Below are positions 45,263 to 53,877 of a DNA stretch of 64,000 bases, in pieces. The stretch's first letter is position 1, and every line of letters starts with the position of its first letter. This DNA is from Leadbetterella lacunae (GTDB lineage Bacteria > Bacteroidota > Bacteroidia > Cytophagales > Spirosomataceae). The notes under the pieces were generated by a model. The model saw only the letters and a program-made list of their open reading frames with translations, was not told the origin of the DNA and ran no database searches. The stretch lies in the NCBI RefSeq assembly GCF_042649125.1, contig NZ_JBHRYQ010000001.1:806001-870000 (forward strand), in the 5' to 3' direction. The position numbers and the translations under genes were made by a program.

Positions 45263-46723
45263 ATGGTCGGAGTGTTTGCCAAAATTATTATTTCGCTTTA
45301 TTTTATTACTGTCATATTAATTTTAGGGTATACAGTAAGTCAGTTTCTTTTGTTTTTGAGTTATTATTTCAAGAAAAGAAAAACTTTCACTTTTGATGCT
45401 CAATACCTTCCTTTTGTAACGATTCAGTTACCGATTTATAACGAAAAGTATGTAGTAGAAGACTTGCTCCGAAATATAGTTGAGATAGATTATCCTTCTG
45501 AAAAACTGGAGATTCAGGTATTGGATGATTCCACTGACGACAGCTTGGCACTCACCGAAAAGTTAATTATGGAACTCCGTGCTACTGGAATTGACATAAA
45601 ACATATTCATAGGTCAAAGAGGGTTCATTTTAAAGCAGGTGCACTTCGAGAAGGTTTAAATACTGCTAAAGGAGAATTTATTGCGATTTTTGATGCAGAT
45701 TTTTTACCTCAAAAAGACTGGTTGTTAAAAACTGTCGGATATTTTATAAATCCAAAAATTGGCGTAGTGCAAGCCCGCTGGCAGCACACCAATCGTTATT
45801 TTTCTATTCTCACACGGGTGCAAGCCATGGCTTTGGATCATCATTTTTCTATTGAGCAGCAAGGTCGAAATACACAAAATGATTTTATAAATTTTAACGG
45901 CACAGCCGGTATTTGGAGAAAAGAATGTATCCTCGATGCAGGTAATTGGGAAGGGGACACCCTAACCGAAGACTTGGATTTAAGCTACAGAGCCCAAATC
46001 AAAAAGTGGCAATTTGTGTATCTCGAAGACCTAGAAACCCCTTCAGAATTGCCTGTGGCCATGAGTGCTATACGTTCGCAGCAGTTTAGGTGGAACAAAG
46101 GCGGTGCCGAAAATCTAGTTAAGAATTTACCCAAAGTACTGAAGGCCAAAGATTTAAACTTAAAAACTAAAGTGCAGGCAGTAGCCCATTTGTTAAACAG
46201 TTCGGTGTTTCTTTGGGTGTTTTTGTTGACTTTGCTTTCTGTGCCTTTGAGTTATGCGGCACAATTAGAACCGAAGTTTTCTCAGATTTTGGTGGTGGGT
46301 ACTTTGTTAAAGCTCAATATTGTGTTATTAGGTTTGGTGTTTTATTTGACATATAGAAAATTTCAAAGCAATAAATGGCGTCACATTCCTAACTTCATAG
46401 GGCAGTTTCTGGTATTTTTTCCTGTGATACTAAGTTTGAGTTTTCATAACAGCATGGCCGTTTTAGAAGCCTATTTTGGTATCAAATCTGACTTTGTACG
46501 AACACCCAAGTTTAATCTAAAAAGTAATCAGAGTCAATGGAAGTCCAACCAATATTTGAATAAAAAAATAGGACTAAATGTGCTCATAGAGTTATTTTTG
46601 GCAATATTCTTTGCATTTGGAGTCTTTTTAGATTTCAAAATGGAAAACTATATGCTTATGCCTTTTCATGGAATATTGGTTGTGGGCTACCTATATATCG
46701 TTATCAAATCAATAAATGATTAA
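45263..46723 (+). CDS. Membrane GT2 glycosyltransferase (cellulose synthase-like)
   Basis: A 486-residue processive-type GT2. An N-terminal helix precedes the GT-A domain (VLDDSTDD, IFDADFLPQ, TEDLDLS, and the QxxRW motif as QQFRW), followed by about four to five C-terminal helices. The family makes beta-linked glucans or mannans or transfers sugars to glycolipids. It lacks PilZ and BcsB/C neighbours, so cellulose itself is unlikely. The next gene overlaps by 8 bp. Confidence 0.92.
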   Translation: MVGVFAKIIISLYFITVILILGYTVSQFLLFLSYYFKKRKTFTFDAQYLPFVTIQLPIYNEKYVVEDLLRNIVEIDYPSEKLEIQVLDDSTDDSLALTEKLIMELRATGIDIKHIHRSKRVHFKAGALREGLNTAKGEFIAIFDADFLPQKDWLLKTVGYFINPKIGVVQARWQHTNRYFSILTRVQAMALDHHFSIEQQGRNTQNDFINFNGTAGIWRKECILDAGNWEGDTLTEDLDLSYRAQIKKWQFVYLEDLETPSELPVAMSAIRSQQFRWNKGGAENLVKNLPKVLKAKDLNLKTKVQAVAHLLNSSVFLWVFLLTLLSVPLSYAAQLEPKFSQILVVGTLLKLNIVLLGLVFYLTYRKFQSNKWRHIPNFIGQFLVFFPVILSLSFHNSMAVLEAYFGIKSDFVRTPKFNLKSNQSQWKSNQYLNKKIGLNVLIELFLAIFFAFGVFLDFKMENYMLMPFHGILVVGYLYIVIKSIND

Positions 46724-48050
46724 GTCAGAAAAATATGCGATTTATATTGCTGGAATTACTTCCGCATGTGCATATTTTATGTTGGCTCACTTTATAGAAC
46801 GTACCACATTTTTCTCCCTTTTAGCGTACTTTTCAATATGCTTTGCAGGATATTATTTTTTAAGAAATATCTCATTTAAAGTAGCTCTTACATTTGGAAT
46901 AGCTTTTCGAATATTGTTTTTTGTAGCCATCCCGGCCTTGTCGCAAGATTTTTATAGGTTCATTTGGGACGGCAGATTATTGGCTCTGGGCGGAAATCCT
47001 TTTTTAGATACTCCCAATCAGATTTTGAGTCAAACCCACATATATGATGCTCATTTTTTAGTCGCCAAAATGGGCGATTTAAGTGCTAATAATTTCAGCA
47101 ACTATCCGCCTCTGAATCAAGCTATTTTCGGTATAACAGCATGGTTGTCAAGGGATAGTTTATTGCTAAATGTAATTCTTTTTAGAATAATCATCATATT
47201 GGCTGACGTAGGTAATTTCTTTTTTTTAAGAAAAATATTAAGCTATTTAAAAAAGCCAACACACTTCGCAAACCTTTATTTCTTAAACCCCTTAGTTATT
47301 GTAGAACTAACAGGAAATCTTCATTTCGAAGGGGTTATGATGTTTTTCTTTGCTTTAGCACTTTATCTTTTAATCTGTAAAAAATATTATTCTCTTTCAG
47401 CCTTGATGATGGCATGTAGCATCTTAATAAAGCTTTTACCACTATTACTTTTGCCTTTTATTTTAAGAAAAATAGGCTTTAAAGCATCCATTAAATATTA
47501 CAGCCTTTGTATTTTAATTTCCATACTAAGTTTTGCCTTTTTTTATGATCCTTTACTCATTCAACATTACACAAAAACGGTAGGGTTGTGGTTTGGTAAA
47601 TTTGAGTTTAATGCGAGTATCTATTATCTATTTAGAGAAGTAGGATTCTGGATAACAGGCTATAACATTATAGGAATATTGGGGAAACTTTTGCCGGTTT
47701 CGGTTTTGGCTTTTATGGGATATTTAAGTTTAAAGAAAGGCGAGACCCAAAACCCGCAGTTTATCACTTACATGTTGATTAGCCTTTCTGCCTACTTTTT
47801 TGTGAGTACCACAGTACACCCTTGGTACTTGATAACTTTACTTTTTTTGAATGTATTTGTAAATTTTAGATACATTTGGATTTGGTCCTACACGGTAATC
47901 TTGAGCTATTTTGCGTACAGCAATCCCGACTTTAAGGAGAGCCCTTGGCTGCTATTTATAGAGTATTTGCCTGTGTATTATTTATTCATTCAAGCAATAC
48001 CTCAATATTCTCTCCCTTTCCAAACTACCTTCTTTTTAAAGAAAAAATAA
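46716..48050 (+). CDS. GT-C type membrane mannosyl/glycosyltransferase
   Basis: A 444-residue multispan protein (about ten helices). The first extracytoplasmic loop has the acidic motif SQDFYRFIWDGRLLALGGNPF seen in polyprenol-phosphate-sugar-dependent GT-C enzymes. It would use the product of the DPM1-like gene two positions upstream and act on the periplasmic side. Its 3' end overlaps the convergent GT2 gene by 49 bp, so both C-termini are encoded by the same DNA. Confidence 0.82.
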   Translation: MIKSEKYAIYIAGITSACAYFMLAHFIERTTFFSLLAYFSICFAGYYFLRNISFKVALTFGIAFRILFFVAIPALSQDFYRFIWDGRLLALGGNPFLDTPNQILSQTHIYDAHFLVAKMGDLSANNFSNYPPLNQAIFGITAWLSRDSLLLNVILFRIIIILADVGNFFFLRKILSYLKKPTHFANLYFLNPLVIVELTGNLHFEGVMMFFFALALYLLICKKYYSLSALMMACSILIKLLPLLLLPFILRKIGFKASIKYYSLCILISILSFAFFYDPLLIQHYTKTVGLWFGKFEFNASIYYLFREVGFWITGYNIIGILGKLLPVSVLAFMGYLSLKKGETQNPQFITYMLISLSAYFFVSTTVHPWYLITLLFLNVFVNFRYIWIWSYTVILSYFAYSNPDFKESPWLLFIEYLPVYYLFIQAIPQYSLPFQTTFFLKKK

Positions 48051-49009
48051 ATCAATTGTAAAAACCAAAAAACGGGCAGGTAAACCATGAAAATCGGCAG
48101 AAATTTCAAGTAACCTTTTAAGTTTAACCTTTTCTCAATACTAACAATCATGAAAAAATAGAGCATGAAATTGATAGCAAAATATACAAAGAAAAAAACT
48201 GGGTTTAGAAAATAGAGCCCAACATAAACTGGCAAGGTAATAGCTTGGAATATTCCCGCAAACATAGGGGCTGATTTGCTCTCAAAAGCACCTTGAATCC
48301 ATCTTTTTCGCTGTTCAAAATAGTGGTCTGGTGGTAATGTATAGGCCACTACTTCGGACGTGAAAATTTGCCTGAAATCGTAGCCTTTCTCCACTATTTT
48401 GTGATAAAGTGTGTAATCTTCCACAATACTGAAACCTATTTTGTCATAACCACCGACCGCCTCGTAGGCTTCTTTGAGCACCGCCATGTTGTTTCCCATT
48501 CCGGTAGTAGGCCATTTTTTGTCGGAAAAATATTTATTTGTTCGTATCACTAAAAGCCACTCAATGGCCTGCATTGCAGCCATCATCGAGTCAGTTCGCA
48601 TGCCCGTCACCCCAACTAATACGCCTACTTTGGGTATTTTTGTAGGATTTGAAATTCTCATTAACTGACTTTCGTTTAGTATTCCTTCAATCCAAGTTGG
48701 TGGAACTTCTATGTCAGCGTCTGTAAAAAATAGGTACTCGCCTTTGGCAAAATGAGCAAGTTTGGCCAAAACTCTAGTTTTCCCTTTTAAAGTTTCCCCC
48801 TCTTTTTTTTCTTCAAAATCAAATACCTCAACCCAAGGTTTGTCTTTTGCATAATTTTGCATGATGGCTAAGGTGCCATCTTCGGAGTTGTCATTTCCTA
48901 AAAGAATCTGGAGGTTTTCTTTGAGATAATTGAGCATAGAAAGCCCATCTAAGCACCTTTGAAGCACCTTTTCCTCATTGCGGGCGGGAAGCAAAATCGA
49001 GATTTTCAT
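48002..49009 (-). CDS. Membrane GT2 glycosyltransferase
   Basis: A 335-residue GT2. The GT-A domain starts KISILLPARNEEKVLQRCLDGL and carries FFTDADIEV, a later VEDYTLYHKI and the QxxRW equivalent QRKRWIQGAF, followed by three C-terminal membrane helices. It is convergent with the GT-C gene and overlaps it by 49 bp. It probably modifies the same envelope glycan; the product is unknown. Confidence 0.9.
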   Translation of the reverse strand: MKISILLPARNEEKVLQRCLDGLSMLNYLKENLQILLGNDNSEDGTLAIMQNYAKDKPWVEVFDFEEKKEGETLKGKTRVLAKLAHFAKGEYLFFTDADIEVPPTWIEGILNESQLMRISNPTKIPKVGVLVGVTGMRTDSMMAAMQAIEWLLVIRTNKYFSDKKWPTTGMGNNMAVLKEAYEAVGGYDKIGFSIVEDYTLYHKIVEKGYDFRQIFTSEVVAYTLPPDHYFEQRKRWIQGAFESKSAPMFAGIFQAITLPVYVGLYFLNPVFFFVYFAINFMLYFFMIVSIEKRLNLKGYLKFLPIFMVYLPVFWFLQLIYFFFKKKVVWKGREY

Positions 49010-49036
49010 TATATACCTTTAAACTAAAACACAAAA

Positions 49037-50923
49037 TCACTCAAACTCCCAAATACTTTTGTATGCGTTGATTTCTTGTGTATACGTAATAAAATCAGCG
49101 TAAAACTTATGTGAGCCTATGGTGGCACTGTCGCCAACTATAAGCAAGTGACTTTTGGCCCGTGTCATGGCCACGTTCATTCTTCGTGTATCACCCAAAA
49201 ATCCAATAACACCTTCAGCATTTGAGCGAGTTAAGCTTATAAAAATCGCATCGCGTTCTTGGCCTTGGAAACTATCCACCGTATTTACAGATATTTGCTT
49301 TAAAAATGGTTTTAAAATTTCAGAATTTTGCACCAAATCATCGATAATACTAGCTTGTTTTTTATAGGGAGAAATAACCCCAATTTCAGGCAGCTTTGCG
49401 TTCTCATTCTTAGTGATTTCTTCAAAAAACGATTCGATTCTTTGCACTAAAAACAGAGCTTCTTCTGGATTTGTACTACTTGTACCTTCTAACTTTTCCT
49501 CAAAACCCTTACCGGCAGTATCTATAAACTGAAGTGCAGGCAAATTGTGCAACCTAAGATCAGCCACTGATTCATGGGCGATTAGTTTATTTTCATAAAA
49601 CACTTTAGAAGAATACGCCATTATGTCTTGATGCATCCTATATTGTGTTTGTAACAAAGTTACCGCATCTTTTTGTTTCTCTACGAGCTTTTCTAATAAT
49701 GTGTAGGTCAGTCCTTCTGCGGTGTTTTGAGTTGACTTTATAGTAGGCGGTAACTGACAATGGTCACCTGCCAAAACAAGCTTTTTGCCTTTTTGAATCG
49801 GAATCCAGCAAGCGGGCTCAGTCGTTTGGCCAGCTTCATCAATCACTACCGTGTCATATGTCAAATCACGCACCGTGTAATGGTTTGAACCCACCAAAGT
49901 AGCCGTAACCACCTGTGTTTTTTGACCTAAATCTTCTAAAATATATTGTTCTATTTTCTCCACTTCTTTCATAAGCTTGTAGGCCTCATCAAAAAGTGCT
50001 TTACGTTGATCTCGCTCTGCCTTTCCAAAGTTTCGCTTGTACTTATGTGCCATGTTTTTATACTCAGAAGCCTGTTTTTTCCACTTCTTTATATCTTTAT
50101 ATGCCGGATGGTTTTGAATTTTTCCGTCTAGGGACTGACCTTGCAAATGCTCGGAAATTCGTCCAGGATTACCCACTCGCATCACATTTAGGCCTGCTTC
50201 CGACAGTTTTTCGGTTAATAAGTCTACCGCAATATTACTTGGAGCCACCACCAAAACCTTTTCATTTTTTACTTTTACCAAATGTTGAATAACTTCCACT
50301 AAAGTAGTGGTTTTTCCAGTACCCGGAGGGCCATGCACAATAGCTAAGTGATTCGATTTTATGATTTTATTTGCTGCCGCATTCTGCGATTCATTTAGCT
50401 TCTCAAATTTTACATTTTCAAGTTCATCGTGAGCAATTGCAGGTTTTGACCCAATTATCACCTGATAAAGTTCATTTTTTTTGAGCTCATTGTGAGCAGT
50501 CTTCATAGCTGAAAACATTTCCTCATAAGAACTATTGTCAAATAAAACTTCTACGCCAAGTTTACCGTCGCTTGCCCAATCGGGCAGCTCGTCAGTACGG
50601 ATATTTAATTTTAGTCTATTTCCTCCTTGATAAGTAACTAGGCCTTCTATTCGGTCTTTTTGAGGCTCATGATTTGAGAAAAATACGGCAGGTACACCAA
50701 ACCTAAACTGATGGTTAATATCGTGATGCGTGGTTCTTTCAAGTTCTACATTTAAATATTCGCCGCGGGTCATTTCGGTGCCTCTGATGGCCACCGGATA
50801 CCATGTTAAGCCAGCAGCTCGCCTCTCGCTAACGGAAGTGTGTTGTGTTAAAGCTTCATATTGTTTTTTATCTTCTTCTTTTTCTTGTTTTAAAAGAGCT
50901 TTTAAGTTCTCAAAATACGCCAT
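49037..50923 (-). CDS. SF1B helicase, IGHMBP2/UPF1-like
   Basis: A 628-residue helicase. An N-terminal nucleic-acid-binding beta domain (about 35-165) leads into the SF1B core: Walker A (IVHGPPGTGKTTTLVEVI), motif II (DTVVIDEAGQTTEPA), motif III (LVLAGDHCQLPPT), motif IV-V (VISPYKKQASII, VNTVDSFQGQERDAIFISLTRSN) and motif VI (NVAMTRAKSHLLIVG). A helical 1B/1C insertion lies around 275-330. Such bacterial homologues are widespread housekeeping RNA/DNA helicases of uncertain role. It is monocistronic. Confidence 0.92.
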   Translation of the reverse strand: MAYFENLKALLKQEKEEDKKQYEALTQHTSVSERRAAGLTWYPVAIRGTEMTRGEYLNVELERTTHHDINHQFRFGVPAVFFSNHEPQKDRIEGLVTYQGGNRLKLNIRTDELPDWASDGKLGVEVLFDNSSYEEMFSAMKTAHNELKKNELYQVIIGSKPAIAHDELENVKFEKLNESQNAAANKIIKSNHLAIVHGPPGTGKTTTLVEVIQHLVKVKNEKVLVVAPSNIAVDLLTEKLSEAGLNVMRVGNPGRISEHLQGQSLDGKIQNHPAYKDIKKWKKQASEYKNMAHKYKRNFGKAERDQRKALFDEAYKLMKEVEKIEQYILEDLGQKTQVVTATLVGSNHYTVRDLTYDTVVIDEAGQTTEPACWIPIQKGKKLVLAGDHCQLPPTIKSTQNTAEGLTYTLLEKLVEKQKDAVTLLQTQYRMHQDIMAYSSKVFYENKLIAHESVADLRLHNLPALQFIDTAGKGFEEKLEGTSSTNPEEALFLVQRIESFFEEITKNENAKLPEIGVISPYKKQASIIDDLVQNSEILKPFLKQISVNTVDSFQGQERDAIFISLTRSNAEGVIGFLGDTRRMNVAMTRAKSHLLIVGDSATIGSHKFYADFITYTQEINAYKSIWEFE

Positions 50924-50938
50924 CCAAATGTTTTTTCA

Positions 50939-50946
50939 CAAAGATA
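50939..50946 (-). promoter_or_regulatory. -7 box (TATCTTTG, minus strand) for the SF1 helicase gene
   Basis: It matches TAnnTTTG and lies 16 bases before the ATG at 50923. Confidence 0.5.
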
Positions 50947-51068
50947 CAGTTTTGGAATGTATCTGAAATTGTTTTTTCGGTATTTCAGAAAAAGGGAAAA
51001 AGTAATTCAAAAAAGTAAATTTTGATTGGTGAATTTAGAATCTAAATGAGAAGAAATGGTTTTATGCC

Positions 51069-51076
51069 TATATTTG
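51069..51076 (+). promoter_or_regulatory. -7 box (TATATTTG) for the VF530-type gene
   Basis: It matches TAnnTTTG and ends 25 bases before the ATG at 51102. Confidence 0.6.
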
Positions 51077-51101
51077 TAAATCGAAAACATAAAATCTTTA
51101 G

Positions 51102-51320
51102 ATGAACAATACCGACCCACTTCACGGAATAACGCTTAAGCGAATTTTAGAAGAATTGCATACTAAAATCGGCTGGCAGGGGCTATATGCGTCGGTTAAA
51201 GTAAATTGTTTTCATTCGAACCCTACCATGAATTCATCCTTGAATTTCCTTAGAAAAACAGAGTGGGCACGAGTTAAAGTCGAGAATTTATACAAAAAGC
51301 TTATTCTTAAAATAGACTAA
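51102..51320 (+). CDS. VF530 family (DUF2132) small protein
   Basis: A 72-residue protein matching the VF530/DUF2132 family along its full length: DPLHGITLKRILEELHTKIGWQGLY near the N-terminus (in two segments), CFHSNPTMNSSLNFLRKTEWAR in the centre and VENLYKKL at the end. The family has a solved helical fold related to SAP-like DNA-binding modules; the cellular role is unclear. Its stop is 3 bp from the convergent AraC gene. Confidence 0.9.
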   Translation: MNNTDPLHGITLKRILEELHTKIGWQGLYASVKVNCFHSNPTMNSSLNFLRKTEWARVKVENLYKKLILKID

Positions 51321-51323
51321 AAC

Positions 51324-52190
51324 CTAAATTTTGAGTGCTTTAAGATACTCAGAAGGGGTTTTATGCACAATCTTCTTAAACTGATGATTAAAGTTAGAAA
51401 TGGTATTAAAGCCACTTTCAAAACAAATTTCCGAAATACTGTATTTCTGCTCCCCTATCATTTTACAGGCATTCCCAATCCTTATTTCATTTACAAAATC
51501 TGTAAAGGTTTTATTGGCTCTTTTCTTAAAATACCGACAAAAAGCGGCTTCACTCATACTTATCGTTTCTGATATTTCTTGCAGTTTTATTTCAGTTTTG
51601 AAGTTTTTAAGAACAAAATCATGCACTTTTTGCATCCGTTCGGTTTCTGAGACTTTGTGGGAGTTGGCATAGCCTTCTTTGGTAATAAATGTGTAATTTT
51701 TGTCTTGAGAAAGTAGATGAAGAAGTTCCAATAACTTAAGAATTCTATCAAAACCATTTAAAATCAATATCTCCTTTAAATAACCAATTATTAATTTATT
51801 TGATTTTTCACTCCATGAAATTCCCCTTTTAGAATGTTCAAGCAAGTTTTTGATTAAATGCATTTCAGGCTTTTCAAAAAAATCTTTTCCTAAAAAATCA
51901 TCGGTGAAATAAAGCACCAAACCATGTGCTTCAGAAGTAGCAGTTCCTTCAAAATATGCCTTGTCGTTTCGCCAAAGGTGAGGCAAATCTGGGCCAAGAA
52001 AAACGGTGTCGCCCGTATTGAACACTGCGATATCGTCTCCAATAAAACGAGTTCCGTTACTGTTTAAAACTGTAAATATTTGATAATGTGGATGAAAGTG
52101 CCAGTTAGGGTCAAAGTGTTTTTCATGCAATTCTTGAACTGTAATGGATGCAAAAGCATTCTCAATATCTTTTTTTAATACTACAGGCAT
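51324..52190 (-). CDS. AraC family regulator with N-terminal cupin sensor
   Basis: A 288-residue regulator. The cupin arm is at about 15-110 (FDPNWHFHPHYQIFTVLNSNG, GDTVFLGPDLPHLWRN). The AraC DNA-binding domain is at about 185-285, with helix-turn-helix units IKLQEISETISMSEAAFCRYFKK and YSISEICFESGFNTISNFNHQFK. It is divergent from, and 187 bp before, a sugar epimerase/oxidoreductase/ThuA operon and probably controls it in response to a carbohydrate ligand. Confidence 0.92.
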   Translation of the reverse strand: MPVVLKKDIENAFASITVQELHEKHFDPNWHFHPHYQIFTVLNSNGTRFIGDDIAVFNTGDTVFLGPDLPHLWRNDKAYFEGTATSEAHGLVLYFTDDFLGKDFFEKPEMHLIKNLLEHSKRGISWSEKSNKLIIGYLKEILILNGFDRILKLLELLHLLSQDKNYTFITKEGYANSHKVSETERMQKVHDFVLKNFKTEIKLQEISETISMSEAAFCRYFKKRANKTFTDFVNEIRIGNACKMIGEQKYSISEICFESGFNTISNFNHQFKKIVHKTPSEYLKALKI

Positions 52191-52377
52191 AGCTTTTTAG
52201 CTTGGTTTCTAAAGTAAACTTACATACTCCTCCTTAAAATTATCTCTTTTCTGGTATGAATGTACATATTTATGTCAAAATACAGGAAGTATACGTCAAT
52301 TTTCAGGAAGGAATTATTGATATTTCGCCATAATATTGTACTTAAATAATATACAAAAACCTTAAGCTCATTTTATT

Positions 52378-53217
52378 TTGAAAAATACCATTGGAATGAA
52401 CCTCCTTTTATGGGGTACCGAAATCGACGAATCGCTGTTTCCAATATTGGAACAAATAAAAGAAATCGGATTTGGTGGTGTAGAAATTCCAATATTTAAC
52501 ACCAACCCCGAGCATTGGTATTCTTGGAGAAAAAAACTGGATGACTTAGGTTTAGAAAGAGTAGCTGTTACCATAAATGGGCCTGGAGAAAGCTTCATCA
52601 TTGCCGACCCAAATGAAAGAAAAAAGACGCTTGAACGGAATAAGTTGGCCTTAGACTGTGCCATGATATTAGGATCAGACTTACTTACAGGTCCTTTTCA
52701 TTCAGCATTAGGCGTTTTTACTGGAGCAAAAGCCACTCCGCAAGAAAAACTTTGGGCAAAAGAAGGCCTTTGGGACTTAGCCGAATATGCAGACACATTG
52801 GGTATTACACTTGGTCTTGAATACCTCAATAGATTTGAAAGTTATTTGGTGTCGAGCACAGACGAACTTCTGGACTTGGTAAACTATGTAAACCATCCGG
52901 CCTGCAAAATTATGTTTGATACGTTTCATGCAAATATTGAAGAGAAAAACTTGGCGGATGCCATTCGAAAAATAGGGGATAAGTTGGTTCATGTACAGCT
53001 ATCAGAAAACGATAGGGGAACCCTAGGAAGTGGTCATATTGACTTCGAACCTATATTAAAAGCCTTGTATGAAGTGCATTACGAAGGTATGATAAGCATA
53101 GAAGCCTTCAGCGAAAAGTTGAGTGCAGCTAATATTTGGCGTAAAATGTTTGAATCCGAAGAGATATTGATGAAAGATAGTTTTGCTTTTCTTGACAAGT
53201 TGACAAGAAAACTTTAA
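52378..53217 (+). CDS. Sugar phosphate isomerase/epimerase family protein
   Basis: A 279-residue TIM-barrel of the AP-endonuclease-2-like / D-tagatose or D-psicose 3-epimerase type. The metal-binding pattern is visible: Glu in LGLEYLNRFE, Asp/His in MFDTFHANIEE, His in GSGHIDFEP and Glu in MISIEAFSE. The TTG at 52378 is preferred because MKNTIGMNLLLWG restores the first beta-strand; ATG 52396 is the alternative. It is the first gene of a sugar operon and is followed at 27 bp by an antitoxin gene. Confidence 0.88.
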   Translation: MKNTIGMNLLLWGTEIDESLFPILEQIKEIGFGGVEIPIFNTNPEHWYSWRKKLDDLGLERVAVTINGPGESFIIADPNERKKTLERNKLALDCAMILGSDLLTGPFHSALGVFTGAKATPQEKLWAKEGLWDLAEYADTLGITLGLEYLNRFESYLVSSTDELLDLVNYVNHPACKIMFDTFHANIEEKNLADAIRKIGDKLVHVQLSENDRGTLGSGHIDFEPILKALYEVHYEGMISIEAFSEKLSAANIWRKMFESEEILMKDSFAFLDKLTRKL

Positions 53218-53230
53218 ATTTGTTTAAATT
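53192..53230 (+). promoter_or_regulatory. Internal promoter and candidate operator of the toxin-antitoxin pair
   Basis: A -33 TTG (53192-53194, in a doubled TTGACAAG) and a -7 TAAATTTG (53215-53222) are separated by 20 bp, inside and just past the epimerase stop. TTTAAATT repeats at 53213-53220 and 53223-53230 could be the autoregulatory site. Confidence 0.5.
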
Positions 53231-53244
53231 AAAACATCTTTATT

Positions 53245-53481
53245 ATGAAAACAATGACAGTCGGAGACTTTAAAGCTAATTTTTCGAAAGTAGCAGAAGA
53301 CGTAAAAAATGGAGAAGAAATTACTGTAACCTATGGTAAAAACAAGGAAATATTAGGGCATTTCATTCCGAAACGAACGGAGAAGCCTAAAAAACGAATA
53401 CTAGGAGCTTTGGAAGGTAAAATGACAGTGGTTTTTAAGGATGATTTCAAAATAACTGAGGAGGAGTTTTTAGGAATATGA
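53245..53481 (+). CDS. Type II antitoxin, Phd/YefM family
   Basis: A 78-residue antitoxin. The N-terminal Phd/YefM DNA-binding fold is MKTMTVGDFKANFSKVAEDV plus GEEITVTYGKNKEILGHFIP. A flexible toxin-binding tail follows (MTVVFKDDFKITEEEFLGI). It would neutralise the PIN toxin and repress its own promoter. It overlaps vapC by 4 bp (ATGA), the usual coupling. Confidence 0.93.
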   Translation: MKTMTVGDFKANFSKVAEDVKNGEEITVTYGKNKEILGHFIPKRTEKPKKRILGALEGKMTVVFKDDFKITEEEFLGI

Positions 53482-53876
53482 AATATCTTTTAGATACACA
53501 CACGCTTATTTGGGCTATTACGAACAAAGAAAAGCTCTCAAAAAAAGTTAAAAATATTTTAGAAAGTTCAGAAACTGTGATTTACGTAAGTGCCATAAGT
53601 TATTGGGAAATTTCTCTAAAATTTGCTTTAGGAAAAATTGATTTAATAGGTGGAGATTCTCAAGATTTATTGAATGAGAGTTTAAAACTAGGTTTTACTA
53701 ATATTCCATTAAAACCTGAAATATGTACAACATTTAAGAATCTAACTGCTAATTATCACAGAGATCCATTTGATAGAATGCTTATTTGGAAATCAATTTC
53801 AGAAAATTATACACTACTTACGAAAGACGAATCAATCAAATTATATAAAACAGAAGGATTAAAAACTATTTGGTAA
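53478..53876 (+). CDS. Type II toxin, VapC-like PIN-domain ribonuclease
   Basis: A 132-residue PIN domain. The acidic metal-binding residues are in YLLDTHTLIWAI (Asp), SYWEISLKFALGKI (Glu), HRDPFDRMLIW (Asp) and LLTKDESIKLY (Asp). All are present, so it looks active. It probably cleaves RNA, with the target unknown. It starts within the antitoxin gene and ends one base before the oxidoreductase ATG, so the pair is embedded in the sugar operon. Confidence 0.93.
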   Translation: MKYLLDTHTLIWAITNKEKLSKKVKNILESSETVIYVSAISYWEISLKFALGKIDLIGGDSQDLLNESLKLGFTNIPLKPEICTTFKNLTANYHRDPFDRMLIWKSISENYTLLTKDESIKLYKTEGLKTIW

Positions 53877-53877
53877 A

